A program made the translations under genes and the position numbers. A DNA stretch of 64,000 nucleotides from Arcanobacterium urinimassiliense (GTDB lineage: Bacteria; Actinomycetota; Actinomycetes; Actinomycetales; Actinomycetaceae). Positions within the stretch are counted from its first letter, which is position 1; the number at the start of each line of letters is the position of its first letter. Below are positions 18,111 to 27,641 of this stretch, piece by piece. The notes below the pieces were generated by a model. It was not told the origin of the DNA and ran no database searches. It worked only from the letters and a program-made list of their open reading frames with translations. Where the stretch lies: assembly GCF_900119495.1 (NCBI RefSeq), contig NZ_LT632435.1, forward strand, positions 1,503,205-1,567,204, read 5' to 3'.

Positions 18111-19439
18111 ATGTCGAGAATCAAGCGGTTTACTGGGCTAGCTCTTACCGCTGCACTCGCCGTGGCCGGTCTAGCTGCCTGCGGTGGAGATGAAAAAGCA
18201 GAGAGCGCTGGCTCCGTTTACTATCTGAATTTCAAGCCGGAACAAGAGGAAGCTTGGAAGAAGATTGCTAAGGCCTATACGGACGAAACTGGAGTAAAGG
18301 TAAAGATTGTAACTGCCGCCTCCGGTCAGTACGAAAAAACTTTAAAGACGGAAATTGAAAAAGAAGATGCTCCGACTATTTTCAATATTAATGGTCCGGT
18401 AGGATTGAAGAACTGGAAGAATTACACTCTCAATCTGGCTGATTCGGAAATCTACAAGCAGCTCAGCGATCAAAATATGGCTGTGAAAGATGGCGACGGA
18501 GTATATGGTATCCCCTTCGTAGTAGAAGGATATGGCCTCATCTACAATGACGCTATTTTGCAGAAGTACTTCGCCATGAGCGGAGCCAAAGCAAAGTCAG
18601 TAGCCGAAATCAACAACTTCGAGAAGCTGAAGGAAGTAGCCGAAGATATGCAGGCGAAGAAGGCAGAGCTCGGAATTGACGGCACTTTCGCTTCCACTTC
18701 TTTCGCTCCGGGTGAAGATTGGCGCTGGCAGACCCATTTGGCCAACTACCCCGTATACTACGAACTCAAAGATAAGAACGTAGCCGATTCCGATAAGCTG
18801 GAATTCACCTACGGAGATAACTACAAGAACATTCTCGATCTTTACGTGAAGAACTCCACGGTAGCACCGGAGCAGGCAACTGCGAAGACCGTTACCGACT
18901 CCATGGCTGAATTTGCCCTCGGCAAGGCAGCTTTCGTGCAGAACGGAAACTGGGGATGGAGCCAGATTGCTGAAGTAGCAGGCAACACTGTGAAGGAAAG
19001 CGATGTACACTTTATGCCGATTTATACGGGCGTAAAGGGCGAAGAGAAGACGAGCATTGCCGTAGGTACCGAGAACTTCCTCGCGGTAAATGCCAAGACC
19101 TCCGAAGCCAACCAGAAGGCCTCGCTGGACTTCATCAACTGGGTATTCACCTCTGAAAAGGGCAAGAAGATGGTAGTAGAAGACCTCAAGTTCATTGCTC
19201 CTTTCAAGTCCTTCGGTAAAGACGAAGTACCGAATGATCCGCTTGGAAAAGAAGTTAAAGCGGCAGTAGACAACCCGGATTTGCAGACCATTAACTGGGT
19301 ATTCCCGATCTTCCCCTCGCAGGAATTCAAGGATGGTCTCGGCCAGCAACTCGCTCAGTACATTTCCGGCAAGAACAGCTGGGATAACGTCAAGAAGTAC
19401 TTCGTTGACGAGTGGGCAGCTGCAAAAGCAGGCAAGTAA
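18111..19439 (+). CDS. Sugar ABC transporter substrate-binding lipoprotein
   Basis: 442 residues. The signal peptide ends in the lipobox AGLAACGG (Cys about residue 24), followed by a family-1 extracellular solute-binding domain. AYTDETGVKVKIVTAASGQYE, YGIPFVVEGYGLIYND and GKAAFVQNGNWGWSQI are typical of oligosaccharide binders. AAGGAGG precedes the ATG. It is followed by a strong hairpin and then the two permeases. The sugar cannot be read; MsmE/MalE-like binding is an inference from the family. Confidence 0.9.
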   Translation: MSRIKRFTGLALTAALAVAGLAACGGDEKAESAGSVYYLNFKPEQEEAWKKIAKAYTDETGVKVKIVTAASGQYEKTLKTEIEKEDAPTIFNINGPVGLKNWKNYTLNLADSEIYKQLSDQNMAVKDGDGVYGIPFVVEGYGLIYNDAILQKYFAMSGAKAKSVAEINNFEKLKEVAEDMQAKKAELGIDGTFASTSFAPGEDWRWQTHLANYPVYYELKDKNVADSDKLEFTYGDNYKNILDLYVKNSTVAPEQATAKTVTDSMAEFALGKAAFVQNGNWGWSQIAEVAGNTVKESDVHFMPIYTGVKGEEKTSIAVGTENFLAVNAKTSEANQKASLDFINWVFTSEKGKKMVVEDLKFIAPFKSFGKDEVPNDPLGKEVKAAVDNPDLQTINWVFPIFPSQEFKDGLGQQLAQYISGKNSWDNVKKYFVDEWAAAKAGK

Positions 19440-19480
19440 ACTGCGCAAATAAGGGTTCTTTTCCTTATGTAAATAATGAC

Positions 19481-19511
19481 GGTGGCGCAGCTGAACTTTA
19501 GCTGCGCCACC
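19481..19511 (+). promoter_or_regulatory. T-less intercistronic hairpin after the sugar-binding protein gene
   Basis: A perfect 12-base stem (19481-19492 with 19500-19511) with a 7-base loop. No T-run follows, so it is more likely a 3' stabiliser or partial terminator that gives more binding protein than permease. Confidence 0.7.
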
Positions 19512-19570
19512 GCGCATAATTGAGTAAACTGCATAAAGAAATAGCCGCCTCCGCCTTCTTAGGAAATGTG

Positions 19571-20416
19571 ATGACGAAAACCTTAAAGAAATATATGCCC
19601 ATATTTACTGGGCCTACGCTAATCGCCTTTATTATTGCTTTTCTAGCTCCCTTTGTAATCGGTCTCTACCTTTCCTTTACGGAATTCACCACTATCTCGG
19701 ATGCCAATTGGGTGGGGCTGGAAAACTATATGCAGGTATTCACCGCTCGGCAGGGCTTCATCGGAGCTCTTCTCTTTACCGCTCTCGTTTCGGGCGTGTC
19801 CATTATCAGCGTCAATGTCGGAGCTTTCTTCCTCGCGTATCTATTGACGCGCAAACTTCCCGGTACTAATTTTTTCCGCACCATCTTCTTCATGCCTAAC
19901 CTAATCGGCGGCATCGTACTGGGATACACCTGGCAAGTAATGCTTAATTCTATTCTTTCCCGCTGGAATATGACGCTCCTATTAGACTGGCGGCTCGGCT
20001 TCTGCGGAATGGTAATGCTCATAAACTGGCAGCTAATGGGATACATGATGATTATCTACATTGCCGGCCTTCAAAATGTGCCACCGGAGCTAATAGAAGC
20101 AGCCAAAATAGACGGAGTGAATAAACGGCAGATGCTGCGCAATGTAACTTTGCCGATGATTGCTCCTTCTATTACTATCTGCCTCTTCCTCACCTTGGCA
20201 AATACCTTCAAGATTTACGATCAAAACCTCGCTCTCACTGCCGGCAACCCCTTAGGCCAGACAGAGATGGCAGCGCTGAATATCGTAAAGACTATGTATG
20301 ACGCCTTCGGGCAGGAAGGCATAGGGCAAGCAAAAGCCGTTATGTTCTTCCTAATTGTGGGGCTGATTGCTTTCATACAGTTACGCTATACCCGGGCAAA
20401 GGAGATTGATCAATGA
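19571..20416 (+). CDS. Sugar ABC transporter permease (MalF/MsmF type)
   Basis: About 281 residues with six hydrophobic segments. The EAA loop reads ELIEAAKIDGVNKRQMLRNV (about residues 170-190), the contact site for the ATPase. The frame opens at 19520 with TTG, but the ATG at 19571 has AGGA six bases upstream and is preferred. Its stop overlaps the next start (ATGA), coupling the two permeases. Confidence 0.9.
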   Translation: MTKTLKKYMPIFTGPTLIAFIIAFLAPFVIGLYLSFTEFTTISDANWVGLENYMQVFTARQGFIGALLFTALVSGVSIISVNVGAFFLAYLLTRKLPGTNFFRTIFFMPNLIGGIVLGYTWQVMLNSILSRWNMTLLLDWRLGFCGMVMLINWQLMGYMMIIYIAGLQNVPPELIEAAKIDGVNKRQMLRNVTLPMIAPSITICLFLTLANTFKIYDQNLALTAGNPLGQTEMAALNIVKTMYDAFGQEGIGQAKAVMFFLIVGLIAFIQLRYTRAKEIDQ

Positions 20417-21321
20417 GCACCTTAGTGAAGCAAGAAGTTGCCGCTACGGATACAGCGGCAAATGTGGAAGCTAATCATCTCCCTCTCGGACGGAAGATTG
20501 GCCGCGGGACGCTTATAGCATTTCTCCTAGTGCTAGCAGTGATATTCTTAATCCCCATTCTCTTCATATTCTTAAACTCTTTTAAGGGAAAGTTTTTTAT
20601 CGCCGATAGCCCCTTCTCGGTACCGCTGGGCGATACTTTCGTGGGGATTGCTAACTACAAAACCGGCCTAGAATTATCTGGATTCGCCTATGCGATTGGC
20701 TGGTCTTTCTTCATCACAATTTTCTCGGTCGTAGCGATTGTATTCTTCACCGCCATGACTGCCTACTACATCACCCGAGTGAAAACTTGGTGGACGAGCG
20801 CGCTCTACTATATGTTTGCGTTCTCAATGATTGTACCTTTCCAGATGGTAATGTTCCCGACTGTGAAGCTAGCCGATATGCTTTCGCTGAATTCACCTTG
20901 GGGCATGATTGTGCTCTATCTAGGATTTGGCGCCGGACTGGCGGTATTCCTTTACTCGGGATTCGTGAAGTCAATTCCGCTGGAGATTGAAGAAGCAGCT
21001 CTGATTGACGGTTGCTCTCCTCTACAAAACTACTTCCGGGTAGTGATGCCGATTCTTAAGCCCACTGCTATCACCGTAGCTATTCTGCAAGCGATGTGGG
21101 TATGGAACGACTACCTGCTCCCCTATCTGGTAATCGGCGTATCTACCAAGTACAAGACAATCCCCGTAGTGATTCAAATGCTGGTGGGATCGAACGGTAA
21201 CCGAGATATGGGAGCCCTTATGGCCATGTTGGTGCTGGCCATCTTCCCAATTATTATCTTCTACCTCTTCTCTCAGAAATATATTATCGAGGGAGTAGCC
21301 GCCGGTGCGGTGAAGGGTTAA
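20413..21321 (+). CDS. Sugar ABC transporter permease (MalG/MsmG type)
   Basis: 302 residues, six membrane segments after a hydrophilic N-terminus of about 30 residues. The EAA loop is EIEEAALIDGCSPLQNYFRV. It ends with EGVAAGAVKG, the usual MalG-type C-terminus. The start overlaps the preceding permease by four bases. No ATPase gene follows; a shared MsmK-type ATPase elsewhere is expected. Confidence 0.93.
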   Translation: MSTLVKQEVAATDTAANVEANHLPLGRKIGRGTLIAFLLVLAVIFLIPILFIFLNSFKGKFFIADSPFSVPLGDTFVGIANYKTGLELSGFAYAIGWSFFITIFSVVAIVFFTAMTAYYITRVKTWWTSALYYMFAFSMIVPFQMVMFPTVKLADMLSLNSPWGMIVLYLGFGAGLAVFLYSGFVKSIPLEIEEAALIDGCSPLQNYFRVVMPILKPTAITVAILQAMWVWNDYLLPYLVIGVSTKYKTIPVVIQMLVGSNGNRDMGALMAMLVLAIFPIIIFYLFSQKYIIEGVAAGAVKG

Positions 21322-21351
21322 AGATAACCAATATTTCTGCTATTGATTAGC

Positions 21352-21393
21352 AAGAGTGGAGGCGGGAAAAATTCTCCCGTCTCCACTCTTTTA
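21352..21393 (+). terminator. Intrinsic terminator of the sugar ABC operon
   Basis: A 16-base stem (21352-21367 with 21375-21390 region, one G:U pair) is followed by TTTTATT. It separates the importer from the YesL-like gene. Confidence 0.88.
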
Positions 21394-21430
21394 TTAGCAC
21401 TTATGACTAGAAGAAAAGTAGACTGCAGTT

Positions 21431-22054
21431 ATGGCCGGACTTCTCTCTCCTGATTCACGTTTCTATCAAAGCTGGGCAAGCGCTGCCGATTTAGTAATCC
21501 TCAATTTGCTTATGATTCTGGGGAGTTTGCCTCTTTTCACCGCCGGAGCAGCTTTCACTGCCACCACCCGTATCACTGCCGAAATGGTACGAGAAGAAGA
21601 AACCTATGTGTGGAAAAGCTGGTGGCGAGCTTTCCGCGAAAATTTCCGCCTCGCCACCTTGGTGTGGGTGCCCGCCTTGGTGCTACTGAGCGGATTCTGG
21701 CTAGAAGAACGCTGGATATCCACCATGCGTAATTCCTTATTGGTAAGTGTATTTTTAGCTTTTATTCTGCTGGGGGTAGCTCTAATAGGCGCCTTTTTAC
21801 TCTGGTATTTTCCCCTTATCTGCCACTTTGAAAACAATTTAACTACTCACGCGGCAAATGCCGTGCGCTTGGCACTCGGCTATCTTCCCCGCACTCTGCT
21901 CTGCTTGGCGTTAATTTTTCTCCCCGTGCTATTGGCGCTACTACTGCCGCAGATGCTAAATGCAATCGGAATTTTTATGGTGGCAATTGGTGGATCTTTT
22001 ATTTTCTATCTAATTGCCCTAATACAAAAACCAGTACTAGCTCGGCTAAGCTAA
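21431..22054 (+). CDS. YesL-like (DUF624) membrane protein
   Basis: 207 residues with four to five hydrophobic helices. The N-terminal half (NLLMILGSLPLFTAGAAFTA, then TTRITAEMVREEETYVWKSW and WRAFRENFR) matches the YesL family. These proteins accompany sugar ABC importers in many Gram-positives; their role is unknown. It follows the importer's terminator by about 40 bases, so it may rely on read-through or its own promoter. No strong ribosome-binding site is seen. Confidence 0.75.
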   Translation: MAGLLSPDSRFYQSWASAADLVILNLLMILGSLPLFTAGAAFTATTRITAEMVREEETYVWKSWWRAFRENFRLATLVWVPALVLLSGFWLEERWISTMRNSLLVSVFLAFILLGVALIGAFLLWYFPLICHFENNLTTHAANAVRLALGYLPRTLLCLALIFLPVLLALLLPQMLNAIGIFMVAIGGSFIFYLIALIQKPVLARLS

Positions 22055-22085
22055 TAAGTAAGAGATACCCAATAAAGGAAACCTT

Positions 22086-23426
22086 GTGGAGAAAAACTGC
22101 TTAGAATCAACTGCCGCGCCCGATTTTGACGTAGTAATCGTCGGAGCGGGAGTGGCTGGATGCGTAGCCGCGATTGAATTGGCAAAGCAAGATTATTCGG
22201 TAGCGCTAATAGAACGCGGAGAGACACCTGGCGCTAAGAATCTTTCGGGGGGAATTTTTTATACCCGGGTAATGGAAGAAGTAATTCCCGATTTTCTCCG
22301 TACTGCTCCGTTGGAACGCGCTATTACTACTAATAATCTCTCTTTTCTCAATAAAGAATCAGCGGTGACTATCTCTTATCAAGATACCCGTCTGCAAGAT
22401 CCAGTAAACGCAGTGAGCGTACTGCGCGCCAAATTAGATTCTTGGTTAGCTGAACAAGCAGAAGAAGCTGGAGTGCTGGTAATGCCCGGTGTGAAAGTGG
22501 ATGAACTGCTTATGGAAGAAGGACAGATTTGCGGTATCCGCGCTGGTGATGAGGAAGTGCGCGCCCATATTACTATATTGGCCGACGGAGTAAATTCTTT
22601 CTTAGCCACTGCCGCGGGGATTCGCAGCAAAGCTCCTAATTCTGCGCTCGCCTTAGGAATAAAAAGTGTAATTGAAATCGGGGAGAAGGCTATCGAAGAG
22701 CGTTTTCACCTAGATAGCACCGCAACTACCTCCGGACTACCTAACGGCGCAGCTTTTTCTTTCCTCGGAGATGCCACCTGCGGCGGAGCGGGAGGCGGTT
22801 TCCTTTATACAAATAAAGAGTCCCTTTCGCTAGGGGTAGTACTCCGACTAGATGATTTAGTGAAAAAAGAACTCTCCGCTCCTGATATCCATGATTATTT
22901 CTTCAATCATCCCGTCTTAGCTCCCTATATTAAAGACGGAAAAGTCTTAGAGTACGGCTGCCATTTAACGATTGAAGACGCCCCCAGCCTCACCGCCCAG
23001 AAACTTTATGCCCCCGGGTTACTCATTATTGGAGATGCAGCAGGATTTACCCTAAATACGGGAATAGCTATTCGCGGCATGGATTTAGCTGCCGAATCTG
23101 CTCGCTGCGCCGCACAGGCCGCCCACACTGCTTTAGTTAAAGAAGATTTTTCAGCTGCGTCTCTTCGCTCCTACCAAAACTTTATTGACGAATCTTGGCT
23201 CGGAAAAGATCTTGCCACCTACCGGAGAGCACCGCAATTTTTTGAAAATGAACGCCTCTACCGCGATTATGGAAAGTTCCTCGGAGATACCTTTTTTGAT
23301 CTTTATTCTCTGGATTTGCAGCCCCACCGTCCGTTACGCCAAGTAGTGATGAACAATCTGCAAAAATCTGGAATTAAAATGACGACGCTTATAAAAGACG
23401 CTTTCCGCGCCGGGCGAGCACTCTGA
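22086..23426 (+). CDS. fixC: FixC-like flavoprotein (ETF-quinone oxidoreductase family)
   Basis: 446 residues. The N-terminal FAD-binding motif reads VVIVGAGVAGCVAAIELA (about residues 17-34), followed by GETPGAKNLSGGIFYTRVME, a FixC/ETF-QO signature, and the C-terminal FAD contact IIGDAAGFTLNTG. FixC takes electrons from the FixAB flavoprotein and passes them to quinone or, with FixX, to low-potential acceptors. GTG start with AAGGAA six bases before it. fixX follows after 15 bases. No fixA or fixB is in this window. Confidence 0.85.
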   Translation: MEKNCLESTAAPDFDVVIVGAGVAGCVAAIELAKQDYSVALIERGETPGAKNLSGGIFYTRVMEEVIPDFLRTAPLERAITTNNLSFLNKESAVTISYQDTRLQDPVNAVSVLRAKLDSWLAEQAEEAGVLVMPGVKVDELLMEEGQICGIRAGDEEVRAHITILADGVNSFLATAAGIRSKAPNSALALGIKSVIEIGEKAIEERFHLDSTATTSGLPNGAAFSFLGDATCGGAGGGFLYTNKESLSLGVVLRLDDLVKKELSAPDIHDYFFNHPVLAPYIKDGKVLEYGCHLTIEDAPSLTAQKLYAPGLLIIGDAAGFTLNTGIAIRGMDLAAESARCAAQAAHTALVKEDFSAASLRSYQNFIDESWLGKDLATYRRAPQFFENERLYRDYGKFLGDTFFDLYSLDLQPHRPLRQVVMNNLQKSGIKMTTLIKDAFRAGRAL

Positions 23427-23441
23427 GAGGCAGGAGAAAAA

Positions 23442-23711
23442 GTGCGGAAACAACTGGCATATACCCAGTTTAAACTGGATGAAAACACTCATATAAAAAT
23501 AACTAAAGAACTGGCCACAGATAAAGAAAGTAGTGCGGCTCTTATCCGCTGCTGCCCAGCCGGAGTATACAAAATCGATAAAGACGGAGAATTAACTGCC
23601 GACTATGCCGGTTGCCTTGAATGCGGCACTTGCCTCCAAATAGCTCCCGCCGGCACTTTATATTGGCATTACCCCAGCGGAGGCTACGGAGTCAGTTACC
23701 GGCAAGGCTGA
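23442..23711 (+). CDS. fixX: FixX-like ferredoxin
   Basis: 89 residues. The cysteines occur as CCPAGVY and GCLECGTC, enough for one [4Fe-4S] cluster as in FixX, and the C-terminus GGYGVSYRQG matches the FixX ending. It is the electron-carrier partner of the flavoprotein 15 bases upstream. GTG start with AGGAGA before it. The FixX identity rests on the cysteine pattern, the ending and the linkage. Confidence 0.85.
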   Translation: MRKQLAYTQFKLDENTHIKITKELATDKESSAALIRCCPAGVYKIDKDGELTADYAGCLECGTCLQIAPAGTLYWHYPSGGYGVSYRQG

Positions 23712-23837
23712 GTAAAGCTTAAATAAAGTAGCAGTAATAGCCGAAATATAATCCCTAGACCTTGGGTTACGTTGGCTTGGATTACTTTGGGTTGGTATTT
23801 CTCTGCAGTTTTAGCTTTTGCCAATTTTTGCGTTTAT

Positions 23838-24575
23838 CTAGGCGTCCGCGCGGTATTGGGCAATCCACCAATGCATAGCGATTGCCGCCGCTGCCGCTAC
23901 ATTCATCGAGCGAGTGGAACCAAATTGGGGAATATACACCATACCGGCGCAAAGCTCTCGGAGCTCTGGCGAAATTCCCCGCGATTCTTGCCCAAATACG
24001 AGCAAAGCGCGCCGCGGTAAACCGGTGCGTTCCAGCTGGGTGGAACCTTCCGTATTATCAATGGCAATTAACTCATAGTTATTTTCCGCCGCCCACTCCG
24101 CCAAATCTGCCGGTTGCGGGTGATGCAGTATATGCATATATCTATCTGTGACCAGTGCTCCTCGTCTATTCCATTTCCGCCGGCCGACTATATGAACAGC
24201 TCCCACATTAAAGGCATTACCCGTACGCGCAATAGATCCGATATTCAGATCGTGCTCTAAATTCTCAATCGCAATATGCAATTCACTGCGGCTAGAATCT
24301 AAATCCGCTTTTATAGCTTCTACGCTCCAGTAGCGGTATTTATCCACCACATTACGGGTATCGCCTTTTTCTAGTAGTTCTCTATCGAAGCGTGGATCAT
24401 CCGGATATTCTCCTATCCACGGCCCTACTCCTGGAGACTGCGTCTGATAGTAAAGGTCATTCTGATCGAGAATACGTGGCGCTTCGGTATTTTCCACAGC
24501 TGGCGTAGCATCGGGCGCTAAATAGTCCATATTTACTGCGCTTTCAGAGCCGCCCGGATCTTTTCGAACCCGCAT
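23838..24575 (-). CDS. TrmH/SpoU-family RNA 2'-O-methyltransferase
   Basis: 245 residues. The SPOUT knot motifs are HIAIENLEHDLNIGSIARTG (about residues 100-119), LLVFGQESRGISPELRELC and FGSTRSMNVAAAAAIAM near the C-terminus; these bind S-adenosylmethionine. The target (tRNA or rRNA) cannot be assigned. The frame from 24575 overlaps the upstream SDR gene by 32 bases; an internal ATG at 24530 would avoid this, so the start is uncertain. Confidence 0.88.
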   Translation of the reverse strand: MRVRKDPGGSESAVNMDYLAPDATPAVENTEAPRILDQNDLYYQTQSPGVGPWIGEYPDDPRFDRELLEKGDTRNVVDKYRYWSVEAIKADLDSSRSELHIAIENLEHDLNIGSIARTGNAFNVGAVHIVGRRKWNRRGALVTDRYMHILHHPQPADLAEWAAENNYELIAIDNTEGSTQLERTGLPRRALLVFGQESRGISPELRELCAGMVYIPQFGSTRSMNVAAAAAIAMHWWIAQYRADA

Positions 24576-25311
24576 ATTTCCGTACTAATGCGCGCGGAGC
24601 AAATTTCAAAGCGACATAAGTGGCTTTATAGAGCATAGAGGGAATCACCAATACTTTTCCGGCCCGCACTCCGTCTAGGGCAGCCCGCGCCACTTTCCGC
24701 GGCTTAATAAACATCCACTCTGCCCACTGCCCGGCATCTACATGCACCCGCTGATGGAACTCTGTATGCATAAGCCCGGGCATGACAGCAGTGATATTTA
24801 CCCCGGTGCCGGCCAAATCATCAGCTAGGCCTTCTGTAAATACTTTCACCCAAGCTTTATGCGCAGAATATGTGCCCTGCACCGTCATAGAGGTAATAGA
24901 GGAAACATTGATGATTTGCCCAGACCCCCGCGCCACCATTGCGCCCACTGCGGCATGAGTGAGGACTAACAGTGCATTTACCATTAAGTTAGCTGCCGTG
25001 AGCTCTTGGGCTATAGAACCACCTACAAATTCTTGCCCGAGACCCATACCAGCGTTATTAATAAGTAAATCTACGGGATTTTCGGTATCTTGCAAGCGCA
25101 AAGCCACTTTTTCTACTTCGTCTGCCATAGTTAAATCAGCTGGTAAGACTTCTACCTGCACTCGGAAACGCCGTTCCATCTCCGCTGCCAAAGCGCGGAG
25201 ATTCTCTTCGTTGCGCGCTACGATTACTAAATCGCTGCCTTCTGCCGCAAGTAACTGCACAAATTCTTTACCTAGCCCCGAGCTGGCTCCGGTGACTAAC
25301 GCTAAACTCAT
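24544..25311 (-). CDS. Short-chain dehydrogenase/reductase
   Basis: 255 residues with the classical SDR elements: TGASSGLGKEF (cofactor site, about residues 7-17), NNAGMG (about 84), the catalytic Ser in INVSSIT and YSAHKAW (Tyr-x3-Lys, about 148-154). The C-terminal 40 residues are basic and hydrophobic (YVALKFAPRALVRKYAG). GGAAGG precedes the ATG. Substrate unknown. It probably shares a transcript with the TrmH-type gene. Confidence 0.9.
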   Translation of the reverse strand: MSLALVTGASSGLGKEFVQLLAAEGSDLVIVARNEENLRALAAEMERRFRVQVEVLPADLTMADEVEKVALRLQDTENPVDLLINNAGMGLGQEFVGGSIAQELTAANLMVNALLVLTHAAVGAMVARGSGQIINVSSITSMTVQGTYSAHKAWVKVFTEGLADDLAGTGVNITAVMPGLMHTEFHQRVHVDAGQWAEWMFIKPRKVARAALDGVRAGKVLVIPSMLYKATYVALKFAPRALVRKYAGSKRSGRL

Positions 25312-25421
25312 AGTATTCCTTCCCCTGTACTTTCCTTCTAGGCTACTCGTTTTCTGAGGCAGGAAAAACTCCGCAAGCTTTTTTGAAAAAATTTTCGAAA
25401 AAATCTCGCTAAGCTGAGACT

Positions 25422-26234
25422 ATGAGAATAGGTACTTGGAATGTAAATTCGGTGCGCGCCCGCCTAGAGCGTATTTGTGCGGTGCTCTCCCGCCACGATT
25501 TAGATGTATTGGCGCTCCAAGAAATTAAATGTAAGACCGAGCAATTTCCGGAAGCAGAAATTCGGGCGGCCGGCTACGAGGTAGTCGCCCACGGCCTAAA
25601 TCAATGGAATGGCGTGGCGATAATTTCGCGCTTAGGTATGGAAAATGTGCGCTATTCTTTTCCCGGCCAGCCTGGATTCTTAAAAGGCGAGCCACCGGCA
25701 GGTCAAGGCTATATTTCTCATACTAGCCCCGAAGCGCGCGCCCTCGGCGTCACCACCGGCGGTATCGATTTTTGGAGTCTCTACGTACCGAATGGGCGGG
25801 CTGTAGAAGATCCGCACTACTACTACAAACTAGATTTTCTCCATCAACTAGCTATCTTTGCAGAAGAAAGTGCCCGCGATTCCCAAGCTCAAATCGCTTT
25901 AGCAGGAGATTGGAATGTAATCCCTACCGACGCCGACGTCTGGGATGCCACCGCCCTCGAAAGCGATATTTATATGACGGAAGCGGAACGAGCGGCCTTC
26001 TTTAATTTCTCCGAGATAGGCTATAGCGAAATTACGCGCCCCTTTACAAAGAATTATACTTTTTGGGACTACCAGCGCCTGCGCTTTCCGCGCAATGAAG
26101 GTATGCGCATTGACTATATTTATGCCTCTCCCGCTCTCGCGGCGCGAGCTCAAGCGGCACATATAGATAGAGATGAGCGAAAAGGAAAAGGCGCCTCCGA
26201 CCACGTGCCGGTAATAGTAGATTTAGCTGACTAA
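25422..26234 (+). CDS. xthA: Exodeoxyribonuclease III (AP endonuclease)
   Basis: Base-excision repair nuclease that acts at abasic sites. 270 residues, with MRIGTWNVNSVRARLERI at the N-terminus, LALQEIKCK (metal Glu), ALAGDWNVIPTDADVWD, GMRIDYIYAS and KGASDHVPVIVDL (catalytic Asp-His), in order and at the usual spacing. No ribosome-binding site is seen. TAAGCT lies six bases before the ATG, so a leaderless mRNA is possible. Its 3' flank holds the short direct repeats at 26242 and 26300. Confidence 0.95.
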   Translation: MRIGTWNVNSVRARLERICAVLSRHDLDVLALQEIKCKTEQFPEAEIRAAGYEVVAHGLNQWNGVAIISRLGMENVRYSFPGQPGFLKGEPPAGQGYISHTSPEARALGVTTGGIDFWSLYVPNGRAVEDPHYYYKLDFLHQLAIFAEESARDSQAQIALAGDWNVIPTDADVWDATALESDIYMTEAERAAFFNFSEIGYSEITRPFTKNYTFWDYQRLRFPRNEGMRIDYIYASPALAARAQAAHIDRDERKGKGASDHVPVIVDLAD

Positions 26235-26241
26235 AGCTCTG

Positions 26242-26318
26242 CCCACCCCATACTGTTGCAAACACTTTAAGACCGATATGGTGCAGGATTCTCAGACCGC
26301 CACCCCGTACTGTTGAAA
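26242..26318. repeat. Two imperfect direct repeats (CCACCCCrTACTGTTG type)
   Basis: The repeats start at 26243 and 26300, are about 18 bases long with one or two mismatches, and lie 57 bases apart in the xthA-ino1 interval. A third partial copy (CACCCCCGTACTGTT) occurs at 38590, beside the surface-protein terminator. Meaning unknown. Confidence 0.4.
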
Positions 26319-26460
26319 AAATGCCGCATTAATGCCAAAATTTTATTTGTAATGACATATAGTCAAGACATTTACTTGCGCTGTTTGCCTGGAAAAATAA
26401 GGTAAAACAGCTAAATATCTTGCAAATATCCGGCTGCGCGGCAGCTACAAGGAGATAATA

Positions 26461-27540
26461 ATGAGCAAAATTCGCGTTGGAATCGTAGGAGTAGGAAACT
26501 GTGCCTCTTCTTTTGTACAAGGAGTGCATTTCTACCACGACGCTAAACCCACCGATAAAGTACCGGGGCTTATGCACGTAAACTTTGGCGGTTACCATAT
26601 AAATGATATTGAGTTTGTAGCAGCTTTTGACGTCGATGCGGAAAAAGTAGGAAAAGACCTTTCCGAAGCTATCTGGGCCAGCCAAAATAACACCTATAAA
26701 TTCTGCGATGTGCCCCCACTCGGCGTCACCGTACAGCGCGGAAAGACTCTCGACGGTCTCGGAGATTACTATCTAGACACCATAACCGAATCCACCGCTC
26801 CAGAAGTAGATGTGGTAAAAACCCTCCAAGAGAAGAAAGTGGATGTATTGGTTTCCTACCTGCCGGTAGGTTCGGAAGAAGCCGATAAGTTCTATGCACA
26901 ATGCGCCATAGACGCGAAAGTGGCTTTCGTGAACTGCCTACCTGTATTCATTGGCTCTAATAAAGAATGGGCACAGAAATTCCAAGACGCTGGGGTGCCA
27001 ATTGTCGGAGACGATATTAAATCCCAGTATGGAGCCACTATTTCGCACCGAGATATTGTCCGCCTTATGGAAGAGCGTGGTGTACGGATTGACCGCACCT
27101 ATCAGCTGAACGTAGGCGGCAATATGGACTTCATGAATATGTTGCAGCGCAACCGGTTAGAATCGAAGAAAATTTCCAAGACTAATGCTGTCACTTCCAA
27201 TATGGAACGCCAGCTAGATCCACATGATATTCATGTCGGCCCCTCTGACTATGTGCCGTGGCTGGAAGATCGGAAATTCGCTTTTGTGCGCGTTGAAGGC
27301 ACCACCTTTGGCGAAGTACCGATCCAGATTGAATACAAGCTGGAAGTTTGGGATTCACCAAATTCCGCCGGAATTGTGATTGACGCTGTCCGCGCAGCCA
27401 AGATTGCTCTCGATCGCGGTATTGGCGGCCCCATCCTTTCCGCAGCGTCTTACTTTATGAAGTCTCCTATGGAGCAGCGCCACGACAACGATGCGCGCGC
27501 TTCGGTAGAAGCCTTTATTAAAGGAGAGATAGAACGCTAA
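26461..27540 (+). CDS. ino1: Inositol-3-phosphate synthase (actinobacterial type)
   Basis: Converts glucose-6-phosphate to inositol-3-phosphate, the entry to phosphatidylinositol and mycothiol-type inositol compounds. 359 residues, the short actinobacterial form. It starts [20 protein letters not shown] (NAD site) and has [15 protein letters not shown] (about residues 181-195), [12 protein letters not shown], and [24 protein letters not shown] precedes the ATG at a good distance. Monocistronic. Confidence 0.95.
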   Translation: MSKIRVGIVGVGNCASSFVQGVHFYHDAKPTDKVPGLMHVNFGGYHINDIEFVAAFDVDAEKVGKDLSEAIWASQNNTYKFCDVPPLGVTVQRGKTLDGLGDYYLDTITESTAPEVDVVKTLQEKKVDVLVSYLPVGSEEADKFYAQCAIDAKVAFVNCLPVFIGSNKEWAQKFQDAGVPIVGDDIKSQYGATISHRDIVRLMEERGVRIDRTYQLNVGGNMDFMNMLQRNRLESKKISKTNAVTSNMERQLDPHDIHVGPSDYVPWLEDRKFAFVRVEGTTFGEVPIQIEYKLEVWDSPNSAGIVIDAVRAAKIALDRGIGGPILSAASYFMKSPMEQRHDNDARASVEAFIKGEIER

Positions 27541-27641
27541 GCGTGCTACTAAAGCCCTAATAAGGCACAAAGAGCACTAAAAATAGAGCGCTCAGCAATT
27601 TCTACTTGAAATAAAGCGCTATCGCCTTTGCGAAGCAATAC

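Noticed and set aside
18597-19517. 306-codon minus-strand frame opposite the sugar-binding protein
   Set aside because: Product without recognisable features; the sense strand encodes a clear lipoprotein with ribosome-binding site and lipobox.
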